A DNA stretch of 64,000 nt from Ectocarpus siliculosus. Lineage: Eukaryota; Sar; Phaeophyceae; Ectocarpales; Ectocarpaceae. The position numbers and the translations under genes were made by a program. Positions 1 to 14,684 of this stretch are shown piece by piece (the stretch's first letter is position 1; every line of letters starts with the position of its first letter). The stretch spans positions 4,154,807-4,218,806 of the forward strand of contig FN649743.1 of assembly GCA_000310025.1 (NCBI GenBank), read 5' to 3'. The notes under the pieces were generated by a model. It saw only the letters and a program-made list of their open reading frames with translations, searched no databases and was not told the DNA's origin.

Positions 1-449
1 TTATTTGTGTGTATGTTTGTGTGTGTGTTTTGTGTTCTTTTTCTTTCTATGATAGTGTACACGCAGCTTTTTTCTGTTGTTTTGTCAGTTGTTGGTGCGT
101 GTCTCTTGTCTGTCCTGAGGGTGGCCAGGCGCCGGAGGGGCTGCGTCCCCTCCCGACGCGGCGGCTGCTGCTGCTGACACCATGGCCTTCCCGTCCACCG
201 TCGTGGCGCTTTTTTCTGAAATGCTCCTTGTTTTCGATTCAATTCATCAGCATTTTATCATTTTCGCTTGCCGATGCCATTTTCCTCCTCTAAAGTACTC
301 GCTGACCTCGCTCGGTGTTTTTTCTTCTTGTCTTTCTATGGCGACGATGGCGTCTTTTTCTAATGGTGTTGTTGACACTGTTTGCTTGTAGTTCAATACG
401 CGCGCTGACCATTTCGATGTTTTTTTTTTTTTTCTCTGTTATGCTGTAG

Positions 450-3772
<3,323 letters not shown>

Positions 3773-4374
3773 GTTGCTGCTGTTAAGGCGGAGGAAAAGG
3801 ATTTGGAACCTGGGTTGTTGCCAAAAAGAGTCCGGCAATTATTCACTTTTGGCTTGTTTTTGTGCGCTCTTTGAGGGAGGGCGTAAGGAAGTGTTTTTGC
3901 GGAGGGTAAGCTACTGGTGCTGCTGGTGCTGCTTGTGCTTCCACTGCTGGCGATCGCCATTCACTGTAGGCGACTGCCAAATAAACGGGCGGTTCGAACT
4001 TGTGTCTCAAGGCTTGGCTTGAGATGACTTGATGTCTCGTCCTTGCCTTGCATGGGATGAGGCCGTGTGCCGGCGGGAGAGGAAACAGGATGATGGGAAT
4101 TACCGAACGTGTTGGTGAAACCTCTCTTTGTGGCGGCCACTCATAACACCCCAGATCACGGACGTGCGGGGTGTTTCAATGTCGTTGGTAGAAGGGCGCG
4201 GAAGGAACAGAACCCATGGACAGAAGCCGCTGACGCGGGAAGATACTCCGTCTCCGGGAGTTTGGGCGAGTTGCCCGAGGGTTGGGTTCGAAAGCGGGAA
4301 TAGGGCTGGTGCAGCACAGCGCAACAAAACAGCGGGATAGTTTTAGTGGGTGCATTTGGGGGCTGAGGGACCTT
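3773..4374. other. Spacer after the helicase gene
   Basis: 3' untranslated region and spacer of the helicase gene. I see no convincing exon, RNA gene or repeat unit here; the short open frames lack coding character. Confidence 0.5.
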
Positions 4375-5701
4375 GCGAGGCTACGAACAACACGGTGTCA
4401 CCTGGGGAGTACCTGGCTGCCACGTAGTCTGCTTCACCGATGCATACGTAGTATCTGTTCCCAAAGCGCTCGCTGCGACATCTGTTGTCTTGCATCGAGA
4501 CATGCCCACCGCCCGTTCGTTTTTCTGGCATACTCCGTACGTGCGGGTAGCCACTGTGAACCGTGACTTTTGGAGTGAATGAAGCCTTTTATGTGTCCTC
4601 ATAGTCGTTGATGAGCCATGCGCGCGGGCGTGAATTCACGACCATGGCGGTCGAAAGGAATATCATGTGTGCCGCCTGTGAAATTCTGTGCCTCACTATT
4701 ATTTTTGGCTGTTTCAACGCATTCGTAACTGCTGCAGCCTTTTATTGGCAAGATCGAAGCCTTTCTGTGTTACGGCCCGGGCTCGTAAGCTGTGGTGAGC
4801 CATGCACAAGCTGGCATGCGAATTTTCACCAGCGCATCTAGTCCTTCTTCCTACTGTACTTCTGCTGCTGCAATTGTTCGAAACACCTGAGGAAAATAAC
4901 TGAGACTCGATTTGAACCCTCTGCCGAGCTTGGGGCAGCGGCCGTTTTTCCGCTACTCTCTGTGTTTTTCCCAGGGGTTGGGGAGACATGCTGTAAGGAA
5001 GACAAAGGCGACTAAATGCAAGGCTTCGCAACACGCAGCGCTCTGGTCATCAACGTCGAACTTGTCCTCTCGGCAGACCGGAGGCCATCCAAAGGAAGGA
5101 CAGTCCCGACTTTTCACACCGCGCATGAACGAACTCGCTTTTCACTCTTACGATCCCTCCGCGACGATGCGCCCACGAATGTAGTCAGGCCTCGGCTGCG
5201 GTATCGTTCTCACACACCCCAACTCAGCTCTCTACAGTAAAACCAAACACAAGAAAACACTGCAATATCAGCCACACGCGATCATTTCACTTCATCTGCA
5301 GTACATAAAACGACTCAAGTAAAATGTCACCTCACTCGGAAAATCGACACGAACAACAAAACAGCTCGCTTTACCTGCTGTACGGACAATTCACTTATCG
5401 GGACTCTTCGAACAAGCTGTGCTGCGACAGCGCTTTACGCCCCTCATCGCTACAATGCCGGCAGAGGGAATCCTCCATTCGCTGAGCTACACCAAGACGA
5501 ACCGGTTTATAATGTCAACGCAACAATGGCAACGAGCGGTAACCTTGAGGCGATAACCACTTTGTAGTATCTGTGGTACACTCATTAATTGCTCACTGCG
5601 CTATATTTCGCGGACCCGGCCTGACTTCATGTACAAGAGCGCCCTTTGTTGGGGGGTTTAAGCTGTAGGAGCTATTCGTCAACAAAGCAGGAATCTGGCC
5701 C

Positions 5702-5976
5702 CTAGTTCTTCCTGAAACTGTTCATCCCCGGTCGTAGCACGGTAGTAGCCACCTCGCTCACTTGCCGCTTTGTCATCTGCCGGGTTTTTTCAACCCCCCT
5801 CGTAGCACTGCTCGTTTCCCGGCAGCAACACGCAGTGAGGCAGTAACCCAAAGGGTCGAACTTTCTGCAGTAGTAGCACTCCGTCATACATAGGTAGGAC
5901 CCCAGGAGGCAGTTGGCCAAACCTCCACACGCGTGCCCCACCTTCCGGCAGCACACACAGCAACCTGCATCTGGGG
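5702..5976 (-). CDS. Cysteine-rich reading frame in repeat module e (copy I), possibly not a gene
   Basis: Minus-strand frame rich in cysteine: CCVCC near the start, then LLGSYLCMTECYYCRK and GYCLTACCC, a basic tail, and TAG at 5702-5704. The same frame is kept in copy III, with 7 amino-acid changes in about 55 residues and a similar number of silent changes. No ATG precedes the conserved block in frame, so if expressed it is either a downstream exon (a CAG acceptor lies just upstream) or uses a non-ATG start. A second overlapping frame is also open in both copies. I do not recognise the family. Confidence 0.3.
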
Positions 5977-6239
5977 AAGGGTTGTAGGGGCAGCAATGGA
6001 GAGGGGGCGTGCACAGCAGTGCATGTGAATATGTATGAAAAGGATCTAAAGTCTACGGCTGCAGTTTGGGGTACTTGCCGATCACGAATGAATGTCGTGG
6101 AACAAGCCATGCAGGGTACCTCAGTATTGTCTGCACCAGAGTAGCGAAGGACTTCATGTCAATGCTGTCATACTCCGTACCATAGACCACTGCTGTATGT
6201 AGTAAGAGGCAACAAGAACCCCCAGTCATCTACACTATA

Positions 6240-6950
6240 GTATTTTTTGGTGAAATATTTCATGCAAGTCCATGGAAGTCCATGGACGTCCATGGACTTC
6301 CATGAAACCAGTCCATTGACTTCCATGGACTTCCATGAAATATTTCATTGACTTCCATGGACTTCCATGGACTTCCATGAAATGTTTCATGGAAGTCCAT
6401 GGAAGTCCATGGAAAAAATGAAAAGTTTCATGGAAGTCCATGGAAGTCCATGACACCATGTCCATGGAAGTCCATGGAAGTCCATGAAATATTTCACCAT
6501 GGAAGTCTATGAAACATTTCATGGACGTTCAAGAAATATTCCAGTGACGCCAACTTGGTTGATAAATGCCGACAATGAGCCTTGGCTGTGTTCGACATTG
6601 GTCTCCATGAAATGCGTGCATGGGCTTCATTGGACTTCCAAGAAACTTTTCATGGAACTCCTTTCACTTCCATGAAAAGTTTCATGGAACTCCTTGGACT
6701 TTCATGGAAGTCCAAGGGGTTCCATGAAACTTTTGATGGACGTCCATGGAGCTCCATGGAACTTTTCATGGAAGTCCATGGACGTCCATGGAACTCTTAG
6801 TGAAATATTTCATGGAAGTCCAAGGAGTTCCATGAAATGCCATGAAATGTTTCATGAACGTCCGAGGAGTTTCATGAAAATTTCCATGGAGCTCCATGGA
6901 CTTCCATGAAAATTTTCATGGAATTCCATGAAAAATATTTAAAAAAATAA
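6240..6950. repeat. CCATGG palindrome satellite, block 1
   Basis: Dense array of self-complementary units of the form TTCCATGGACTTCCATGAAA and its complement, spaced 10-30 bases apart. Every strand reads nearly the same motif, so long M-D-F-H-G-type frames appear on both strands; these are artefacts. The array could form extended hairpins. Confidence 0.9.
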
Positions 6951-6954
6951 AAAA

Positions 6955-7715
6955 ATAACTACCATTATAATAATTGAGATGAATCACACGGCGGGCTCAA
7001 GGTGCATCTGCTCCAAGCCGAAAGAAAAGTTAGTGGTGGACACCATCCTCCGCCCATCAGCAGAGCCGCGGGAGAAGCCAAACGGTCGGGCACAACAACC
7101 TCGCCGACGGCCTCCACCGCCAGCTCGTCGCGTTCAGCAATGAATGGGTGTCCCATCACAGCCAGACCCGATCTGGCGAACCGTCGGATAATGGAGGGGT
7201 GGAGGAAGGCGAAGGGGAAAAACGCTTCCAACCGGTACCTAGCCATTGCCGAGTGAGGTAGGTGAGGTAGGTGCGTTTCGAAGCCGTAGTGTCGAGAACA
7301 CAAATTAAAGGCAATCAGTTAGTTAGGTAGGCCTACTTCTGTACTCTACATAATAATCGAAAATCGGGGTAATTTTGTTCAATTTTGGGGGGGGCGGGGA
7401 CACATCCCCATGTATCCTCGGTTTTTCCGCCGACGCGTCGACGCTTCGGCGTCCCGCCCTCGCATGGTTTGCATTATCGCTGGCGCTGAGTAGCTGTGGA
7501 GATCGCAGAGAGATGGCAGACACGCCATACAATACAGGGTCGTCTTCGCAATGTTCTCTTGCATACCCCCACGAGAATCGAGGAGCAGCCGCTCGCCCGC
7601 CAGTCGACCGTGTAGCCTATCGGTCAAGTCAAACGTAAGAAGACGAACGCTACGAGTAGATTTGCGAGACTGTGTTCCCTTTCGTGCAGTGCTAGAAGCA
7701 GCAAGGGCCAGATTG
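6955..7715. other. Non-satellite stretch inside the palindrome array
   Basis: Interrupts the CCATGG array of copy I. It has a GC-rich first half and a G-rich run near 7385-7395. No splice-consistent exon, tRNA or terminal repeat was found. Confidence 0.4.
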
Positions 7716-7719
7716 GGCG

Positions 7720-8010
7720 TTCATGAAACATTTCATGGATGTCCATGGGCTTTCATTAAACTTTTCATGAACGTTCATGGATGTTCATGAAATGTTTCAT
7801 GGACGTCCATGGGCTTTCATGAAACATTTCATGAACGTCCATGGAATGTTTCATGGACGTCCATGGTCTTTCATGAAATATTTCATGACATTCCATGGAC
7901 TCATGACATTCTTTTTCATGAACGTTCATGGGCGTTCATGAAACATGTCATGAACGTTCATGACATGCCGTGAAAAGTTTCATGGAATTCCATGGACTTC
8001 CATGAAACTT
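7720..8010. repeat. CCATGG/TTCATGAA palindrome satellite, block 2
   Basis: Continuation of the palindromic array with units such as GTTCATGAAACATTTCATG and GGACGTCCATGG. It ends shortly before module g. Confidence 0.85.
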
Positions 8011-11000
8011 TTCATGAAAAAGTACGAAAATGTACAAGCCCCACAAGAACACGCAAGGGAACGCAGCGAAATTTCATGGAATTCCAGTTGAGACAAGAAC
8101 ACCAATTACTGGAAAGTGCCAATGCGTTCTCCTTACCTCCGGCCTCGGCGCCTTCTACGGGAGGAACACCACCGGGAACCTATGTAGTGTTGGGCGCAGG
8201 GTGTGAGATGAGACGACGAACACAAGAGCGATCGCGGTGGAGAGGATCTTAAACGTCGAACTTTCCGCTGTTCGTTGTATGTACATACATCTTCTTTTTT
8301 TGCCTGTGCGCCCGCGCCACGGAGGAAGTGTCAAATACGGTACAGACACTCCACCGTTTACACAGGTTGAACGGCGGTACACCTCACACGCAGGGGGAGA
8401 CGTGTTGTCATGCAAGGAGTCAAGCACCGCTCCTGAGAAAATACCGTAATCAGGTCTTGTTCAACAATCGCATTTAGGCCATTAGTCTACTGTAGAATCC
8501 AGCCTACTTGCCACCGCGAAGGTCTACACGGAGACCCAGCAACAATGGAGAACCATCCACAACAGATTGTTCGACAGTTTGAAGACAGACTAAATCTGGC
8601 GAGGCCCTGCCTGCCGTCCTGCAACAAGATTGTCATCACGAAGACGATAATATACTCGTGCGCACTGGGGCCTCCATTCTCTTAGGCATCTACTCTAGAT
8701 ACCACGAGGAACGTATTTCATGGGAGACAACCAACTACCTGACAAGACTGCCAAAGTCCGCTACGGCAGGAGCGCACCGTCTGTGGCGGGATCTCCTCGC
8801 ACCCAGGCTGGTACAGAATGACCGTTGCACTGACGTGTGCCATCTCTCGTATCTTTTCGATCTTCCCCGAATCTTCAATAATCACCTGAACGTATGCATA
8901 TGTATGCAAATGGGCGTGGACCAGTTTCAATAGGGCATGGTTACGTGATATATTCGAACGCGAGAAGGCGGCGGCGGTTCGAGTGGAACCACCAGAAAGC
9001 ATAAGTAGCCACGTCGTAATAATAGTCTTAAAATGAGAAGACCGCCAGGCAGTCTACCTCTTCATCCATTGAGAGCCCAATCGCAGATGGATGAGACAAT
9101 CGTTCTGTGTGCAAATGTGATGGACATCGCCGTCTCCAACGGGTTGACGGGTCTGACACTTTATATTGTATGGCGTGACAAACACGACGATGGGATGATG
9201 AAGCATGTCTAGACTTCCATCAGGCGCATCGCGGTAGCAGTTGGTCGCATACAACGTGACGGGCGGGGGGGGGTGCAGGTTTTCCTCGTGTCGCAACCAG
9301 CCCTGCGCTCTGTTGGAGCACTACCGATGCAGCAACTTGGTGGAGCATGAGAAATCATGCAATCCTCTGTAGCCCCCGGACAATAGCATAGCACACACAT
9401 GCCCTACGGCGTGTTGGCCACGCACGTAGAATCCTATTGGATCAGCAAGAAGGGTTACATAACCAGGTGTGCCCACGCACTGCAACCCGCAACAGAACGA
9501 ATAACAGGGGAGCAACGACGGACGGCCGTCTACAGAAATATCTTTCACATGCTATCTGTCGCAATATAAATCTTCGAACCTATCTGCAGCAAACGCCAAC
9601 CGTCTAACCTGGACTCGCGTTCGCCGAACCACGCCGATGAAACGAGATGCGCTATAGGTACTGTAGGTTAACTTGGGCAGATGGGTGCTGCTGATCTTGG
9701 GATGCTGTGAGTGTGGGAGAGAGGGGAAGGTATGCGTCGAACGAGTGCGCGGGGGGCTGTTGGGGGCTGTTGGGTAATGCGTGATCGGCGACGTTTGTAC
9801 ACCGTGAACACTTTCCAAGAAAATGTCTCCGCCAGACAGCAGGTTGCTTGTTCGGGACGTTATGCCGCCTTCGGGCCGTTACGTGATGACCTCGCGGGTG
9901 TCCCATGTGTCCATTTTAGGGCTGAAGCCCAGAACCTAGTGGGTTAGGGTTTGCGCTTACGAAGAGGGTTTGTGTGTTTGGGAACTGCGGCCCTTGCTAC
10001 ATAGGCCATGAGCAACACGGTACCACCTGGGGAATACTGGCAACCACGGATGGATCTGCTTCACTGATGCATGCGTGTTATGTATGCTCAAAGCGCTTTC
10101 TGCGACAGCTGTTGCCTTGCATCGAGACACACTCACCCCTCGCGAATGGCCCTCCTGTCCGATGGGCTTGACTCGTTATCCTGGCTTGTTCTGAGTGCGT
10201 GTACATGTACGTAGAACCATTCAAAAGTGTTCTTTGGCGAAGCCTGTCTGTGTTTCGGTCCGGGCCCCTACTCTTGGATGAGCCGTGCGCAAGGGTGTGA
10301 ATTTGCGAGCATGGATGCCGAAAGGAACATCATATCTGCCGCCTGTGACTTTCTTCGTACCTCGACCTGTGCTTCTGGCTTGTTAAATGGAAATCTGCAT
10401 GATGCAGTTGCGACCTGTTTTCTTGTGGCGCGAGCGAAGCCGGTTCGGACTCATAACCTTTGGTGAGAGGAGTGCGCAAGGGCATTCATTCCGAGCAGGG
10501 TGACCGAAAGGAGTATCATCATGTGCCTGATAGCCGGTGGAACTGGCGTTGCTGGCGCGACTCTGAAACAAGCGGGTTGCGCGTTTTTTCACAAGCTCAA
10601 CGTGGTTGCTTTGCATTAATCCCACAGCAGCAATTGCTCCATTCACTACAGAAAAATATGTAAACACACGAATTTACCCCCCGACCGTGCCTTGGATCAG
10701 AGGTCGTCATTTCTGCTACTGAACAGCACAACGATTTCAACCGAGAGATTGAGGAAGCATGCGGGAAGAAAAGAGGAAATTGATGTGAGGCTCGTGAGCT
10801 TGGAAGCCATCTTGGGAGACCGGAGGCCACCCAAAGGAAAGAGAATAACTTCGTCATTTCACACCACGCGTGATGGAATTCACTTTTCACTCTTTCAGCC
10901 ACTCCGGACGATACGTCAAAACCGACCAGCGTAACCCCATTGACCACTGCAACAGACACCGATACGACCACACCAAAGCCTTAGCGGCGACAACACCACT

Positions 11001-11079
11001 CGCCCAACCCTGCTCCATTTGGATTCCGTGCCGAAGGGGGTTGAGGAGGGTGGTAGTCATGTTTTGCACGCCCTAACGG

Positions 11080-11773
11080 TTAGACTATTTTGGGGGGAGT
11101 GATAACACGGACGAACACCGTTTTCGTTCCCCTTGAGACGCCAACGACTTTTCATACCAAACAGAGGACATCACTAATCATCACCCTCCCACACAACAAG
11201 ACATTCATGTACTGTAGTCTTAAGTATTCAATTGAGCGTAGGATGATGGATGTGAAGCACCGCATCCTCAACAGTGCCCCTCGCATCCCCTACTGTTACT
11301 ATTTCTATCAACTAAAACACCACATGCTTCTTTACTTGTTCTGCCTCTCCAATGCCCCTCACGAACAAGCCACAAAACAATATTCATTGAAGCCGATGAT
11401 CCAAGTCGTATTGTACATGTAGAACGTATGACCCCAGGCAACGAGGAGCAGCTACATGTAGTACTACCGTGATTTGAAAACACCTTTTTGTTGCACGTAC
11501 ATATGCACTTCTAAACTTGCCCGGCGGTACGAGGCAAGCAAAACAGAACCACAACCCCGCCGCCGAAGAAAAGGATAGCAACCTTCTCATCAGTGCCAGC
11601 CTATCTCAACAACGAAATATACTGAAAATTCGCGCTGGTACCGGTGGAAGACCAAACACGCTACAGAAGTACCAACAAATAGCAACTTCGGTGAACGACC
11701 AAGCACACATGAGGCCGAAAGCATGACAAGCGTCTCAAACGCTCGTTACCGTAGCACCAGCTTTCCTTTGCTC
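11080..11773. other. Spacer 3' of the 58-residue-repeat gene
   Basis: No repeat module or coding exon identified. It probably contains the 3' untranslated region of the minus-strand gene ending at 11774. Confidence 0.4.
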
Positions 11774-12649
11774 TCAGTAGACCGGCATGCCGCCGGATAG
11801 GATAGACACGCCGGCGACGAAGTGGCTGGGCCCACAGCGGCGGTACTTGTTCTCCTTCTGCCCGCCCTCGTGCCAAAGCAGTTCTACCTCGCTCGCGAAC
11901 GCCGCCTGAACCTGCAGCGGCCCTCCCCGAGCCTCGACGACCCCGTGCTCGAACGACCCGAGCCTCCCGTGACGCTCGTCCTCCCTGCCGCCCGATACGT
12001 TGGTCTCGCCGGAGAAGGACATGGAGGGCCTGCTGCGCTCCGAGGCGGACTCGAAGAGAACGGTACCCGGGTCGCGCAGGCGCGGGAGCGGCACGTCGCG
12101 AGGCTTCCCACCGACCCAGCCACGGACGCCCGCGGTGAAACGGCCCCGGGAGCCGAGGCGCTCTTTAGGGCGGATGGCGTTGGTACGGGCCTCGGCGGAG
12201 AGGTCCGGCTTGTGCACGGCGGACACGAAGAGCACCTTGCCGTGATCAACCTCGGCCTCGAGCGGTACGTCGCGAGGCTTGCCACCGACCCAGCGACGTC
12301 CTCCCGGCGTGAAGCGGCCTCGGGTTCCGAGGCGCTCCGTGGGGCGGACGGCGTTGGTGCGGGCCTCGGCGGAGAGGTCCGGCTTGTGTACGGCGGACAC
12401 GAAGAGCACCTTGCCGTGATCGACCTCGGCCTCACGCGGTACGTCGCGAGTATGGCCACCGGACATGATGCGCACGCCGCGGGTGAAGGACCCCCTAGTA
12501 CCAAAGCGCTCGTCAGGGCGACCGCCAGCGACGTTGAAGGTGGGCAGGCCGGAGAGGTCGGACTTGCACACGGAAGTCATGGCGTTGTTGTTGTTGATCG
12601 TTCTGGTTGGGGCGAAGCCTGACTTGTAGCGAAGCAGCGGCGGAGACAT
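11774..12649 (-). CDS. Hypothetical protein with five F-x-x-G-V repeats (58-residue period)
   Basis: Single-exon minus-strand frame, stop TGA at 11774-11776. ATG at 12649 (MSPPLLRYK) is chosen for 291 residues; ATG at 12580 (MTSVCKSDLSG) or an upstream ATG at 12817 (347 residues) are alternatives, and a GTAAGC donor-like site near 12745 suggests a 5' intron. Five repeats share the pattern E/D-R-x-G-x-x-G-x-F-x-x-G-V-x(4)-G-G-x-x-R-D-V-P. Repeats 2 and 3 are nearly identical at DNA level with a 174-bp period. Repeats 4 and 5 are diverged but keep the amino-acid pattern, including the C-terminal SHFVAGVSILSGGMPVY, which supports this strand and frame. No signal peptide or membrane segment is evident. 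The family is not recognised. The gene sits where modules d-f of the surrounding repeat would be. Confidence 0.6.
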   Translation of the reverse strand: MSPPLLRYKSGFAPTRTINNNNAMTSVCKSDLSGLPTFNVAGGRPDERFGTRGSFTRGVRIMSGGHTRDVPREAEVDHGKVLFVSAVHKPDLSAEARTNAVRPTERLGTRGRFTPGGRRWVGGKPRDVPLEAEVDHGKVLFVSAVHKPDLSAEARTNAIRPKERLGSRGRFTAGVRGWVGGKPRDVPLPRLRDPGTVLFESASERSRPSMSFSGETNVSGGREDERHGRLGSFEHGVVEARGGPLQVQAAFASEVELLWHEGGQKENKYRRCGPSHFVAGVSILSGGMPVY

Positions 12650-12819
12650 CGCGGGCGGGGGAAGGACAGAAAAATTGTGAGATGCCCGCGCGCATTGATC
12701 GTTTGGGGATGATGAGCTTTGTGCGATGTGACGTCGAGAATCGCTTACCCCTGTTCGTTCCCCCTGAAAAAACTTCACGAAAAAATCAGTTGTGATGACG
12801 GAACGCCGAAAAGCCATAC

Positions 12820-13815
12820 GGCAGGGTAAGCAAGCGCCCTACAGTAGAACATATGCATAGAAAAGGGCCGTGCAAACACCATTGGCAGTCACTTGAATAC
12901 AATGAATGCGCAAGGGGGCTGGAGGGGGGGAACAATACAAAGCGGGTGCAACACTCGTACGCAGATTGACTTCTTCTCTAGGTACATAGTGCGGAGCTGA
13001 ACATGGTTTGCATTTGGTTGGGGATCTATCTATGTAGACGGCCCGCTCGTTGAGGGAAAACACACGAGAAGCGATGGCGGGCCAAAGAAAAATGAACAAA
13101 TATCACCACATGACCAGGAACGAACGTACAACAAGCGTCAACGGGTCACAGAAAACAACTTTGCTACTTGGCTAGACTACACGACACGACTTGAGGAATA
13201 AAAAGCTCGCGCATCGAACCTAGCGATACATGTACAATGCACCGCTGCCGCGTCGTGCCCTTTTGTCTTCTGTTCATGTAGTAGCGGTGTGGTGGGCCAG
13301 CATGAGTCAGAACATTGCGCGCGTACATCTGTTTCTCTCCTCCCGAGACTCTTGATAAACAAGAGCCGGATTGAAGTTGAAATATTCAACGAGAGAGATC
13401 ACGTGATCCACGTTTCTTTGGAGTCGACGAGTTTCGTACCCTGTGTGATGCGGAACTTGTCGGCGGTGTGGTCTGATTATTCTAAACTCCGTATCATCGA
13501 TCTTATGCACAGAACGCAGTCGAACACTGAATCGGGCGGCGGGTGTTCTGTGGGAGATAGAGCACGACACCTCGTCTGTTTCTCCTTGACAACATTGCGT
13601 GAAACCAGATGACGCGTACCCACAGGATTTTGTTTTCGCTGCGGGGGAGTCGAGCAACCTCGTCGAATGTTACCCCCGATCAGTATATCTTAGCTCACTT
13701 GAAACAATCGGAGAGGGCAGGCCGTGCTACCTACGTGGCGATATTGATCGGCATTGTGTACCGTGATGTCTCCCCCTGGTTCGCCCAATCTCCCACACTA
13801 CTGAAAGTTTTGATA
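12820..13815. other. 5' flank of the 58-residue-repeat gene and spacer
   Basis: Presumed promoter side of the minus-strand gene. A plus-strand open frame at 13289-13612 overlaps a minus-strand frame of equal length; neither has supporting splice sites or recognisable motifs. Confidence 0.35.
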
Positions 13816-14096
13816 AACCGCCCATGGGCCTCCCATGGGCACTTCATGGACTGCCCATGAGCTGTGAACTGCCCACGAACTGCCCACGGTAGGAACTTCA
13901 ACCTAGAACTTCGCCAAACGGCATATCATTGCAAGTTCGCATTGAGTTACAATAGCCCGGGCCATGGTTACACAAGATGTTCAATCGCGAGAAGACGGCA
14001 GCGGTGTGAGTGGAGCCATCAAAGACAATCATGTTCACTACATAGAGTAATTCAAGTAGATTTCAAATGAGAAGACCGCTACGCTTGTGTCTCTTC

Positions 14097-14684
14097 TAAT
14101 CGCGGAACTAGACCATCCGACTTAGTCAGCGCTGACTAGTCGGATGGTCTAGTTCCGCGATTAAAAGATATGCGCTGAGCTCGTTAGCACCCGGCCGGAT
14201 CACATGGGCTTGAGGCTGTTAGAAGCTTAATCACTGGAATTGAGCGTAGAGATCTCCGGGGACGGACAACTCGCCAGACGTCGCTGTTTGGTAAACAAAT
14301 GGTGATTCTTGTGTATGTGGACCGATTGGGATTCGAACCCGTGCGTGGAACCTTGTGTAAGAACGCTTTGACCATTAGACCACTTAGTCAGCGCTGACTA
14401 GCCGAATGGTCTAGTTCCGCGATTAAAGGATTCCCGCACGAAGTTCGAATACCGGCCGGATCACTTTTCGTTGCGTAGAATTACCATTGACAGAACAGCA
14501 GCGTTTGGCGAGGGGTTCTTCCCCGGAGATCTCTACGCTCAATCCCAGTGATTAAGCTTCTAATAGCCTCAAGCCCATGTGATCCGGCCGGGTGCTAACG
14601 AGCTCAGCGCATATCTTTTAATCGCGGAACTAGACCATCCGACTAGTCAGCGCTGACTAGTCGGATGGTCTAGTTCCGCGATTA
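14097..14684. mobile_element. Foldback/MITE-like element with palindromic ends and tRNA-like modules
   Basis: 588-bp element flanked by the direct repeat TCTTC (14092-14096 and 14685-14689). Each end is itself a near-perfect hairpin starting TAATCGCGGAACTAGACC and centred on AGTCAGCGCTGACT. Inside, 14163-14265 and 14518-14620 are inverted copies. The core (14320-14470) carries tRNA-like pieces: on the minus strand GGTCTAATGG followed by GGTTCGAATCC, and on the plus strand TGGTCTAG followed by AGTTCGAATACC. It interrupts module g, which is continuous in copies I and III, so the insertion is directly inferable. No coding capacity. Confidence 0.85.

Larger units (their letters stand above)
4375..9905. 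repeat. Composite repeat unit, copy I (modules a-h)
   Basis: First of three tandem copies of a large, mostly non-coding unit. Modules: a/b 4375-4680, c 5060-5180, d 5260-5530, e 5580-5980 (cysteine-rich frame on the minus strand), f 6240-8010 (CCATGG palindrome satellite, interrupted about 6955-7715), g 8130-9550 and h 9560-9905. Each module aligns by eye with a counterpart in the same order in copy III at roughly 75-85 percent identity. Landmarks include CTTGCATCGAGACA in a, GAGGCCATCCAAAGGAA in c and GCAGATGGATGAGA in g. No transposase, reverse transcriptase or long terminal repeats were recognised. Confidence 0.75.

Noticed and set aside
6235-6909. Open frames repeating M-D-F-H-G / S-M-E-V
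   Set aside because: Translation of palindromic satellite; present on both strands.
11822-12622. 266-codon plus-strand open frame
   Set aside because: Antisense of the 58-residue-repeat gene; the amino-acid pattern of the diverged repeats is conserved only in the minus-strand frame.
13289-13657. Head-on open frames of about 110 codons on both strands
   Set aside because: Neither has splice support, repeats or recognisable motifs.
14320-14400. tRNA gene on the minus strand
   Set aside because: A-box and B-box like motifs are present, but the acceptor arms do not pair and it lies inside the foldback element.
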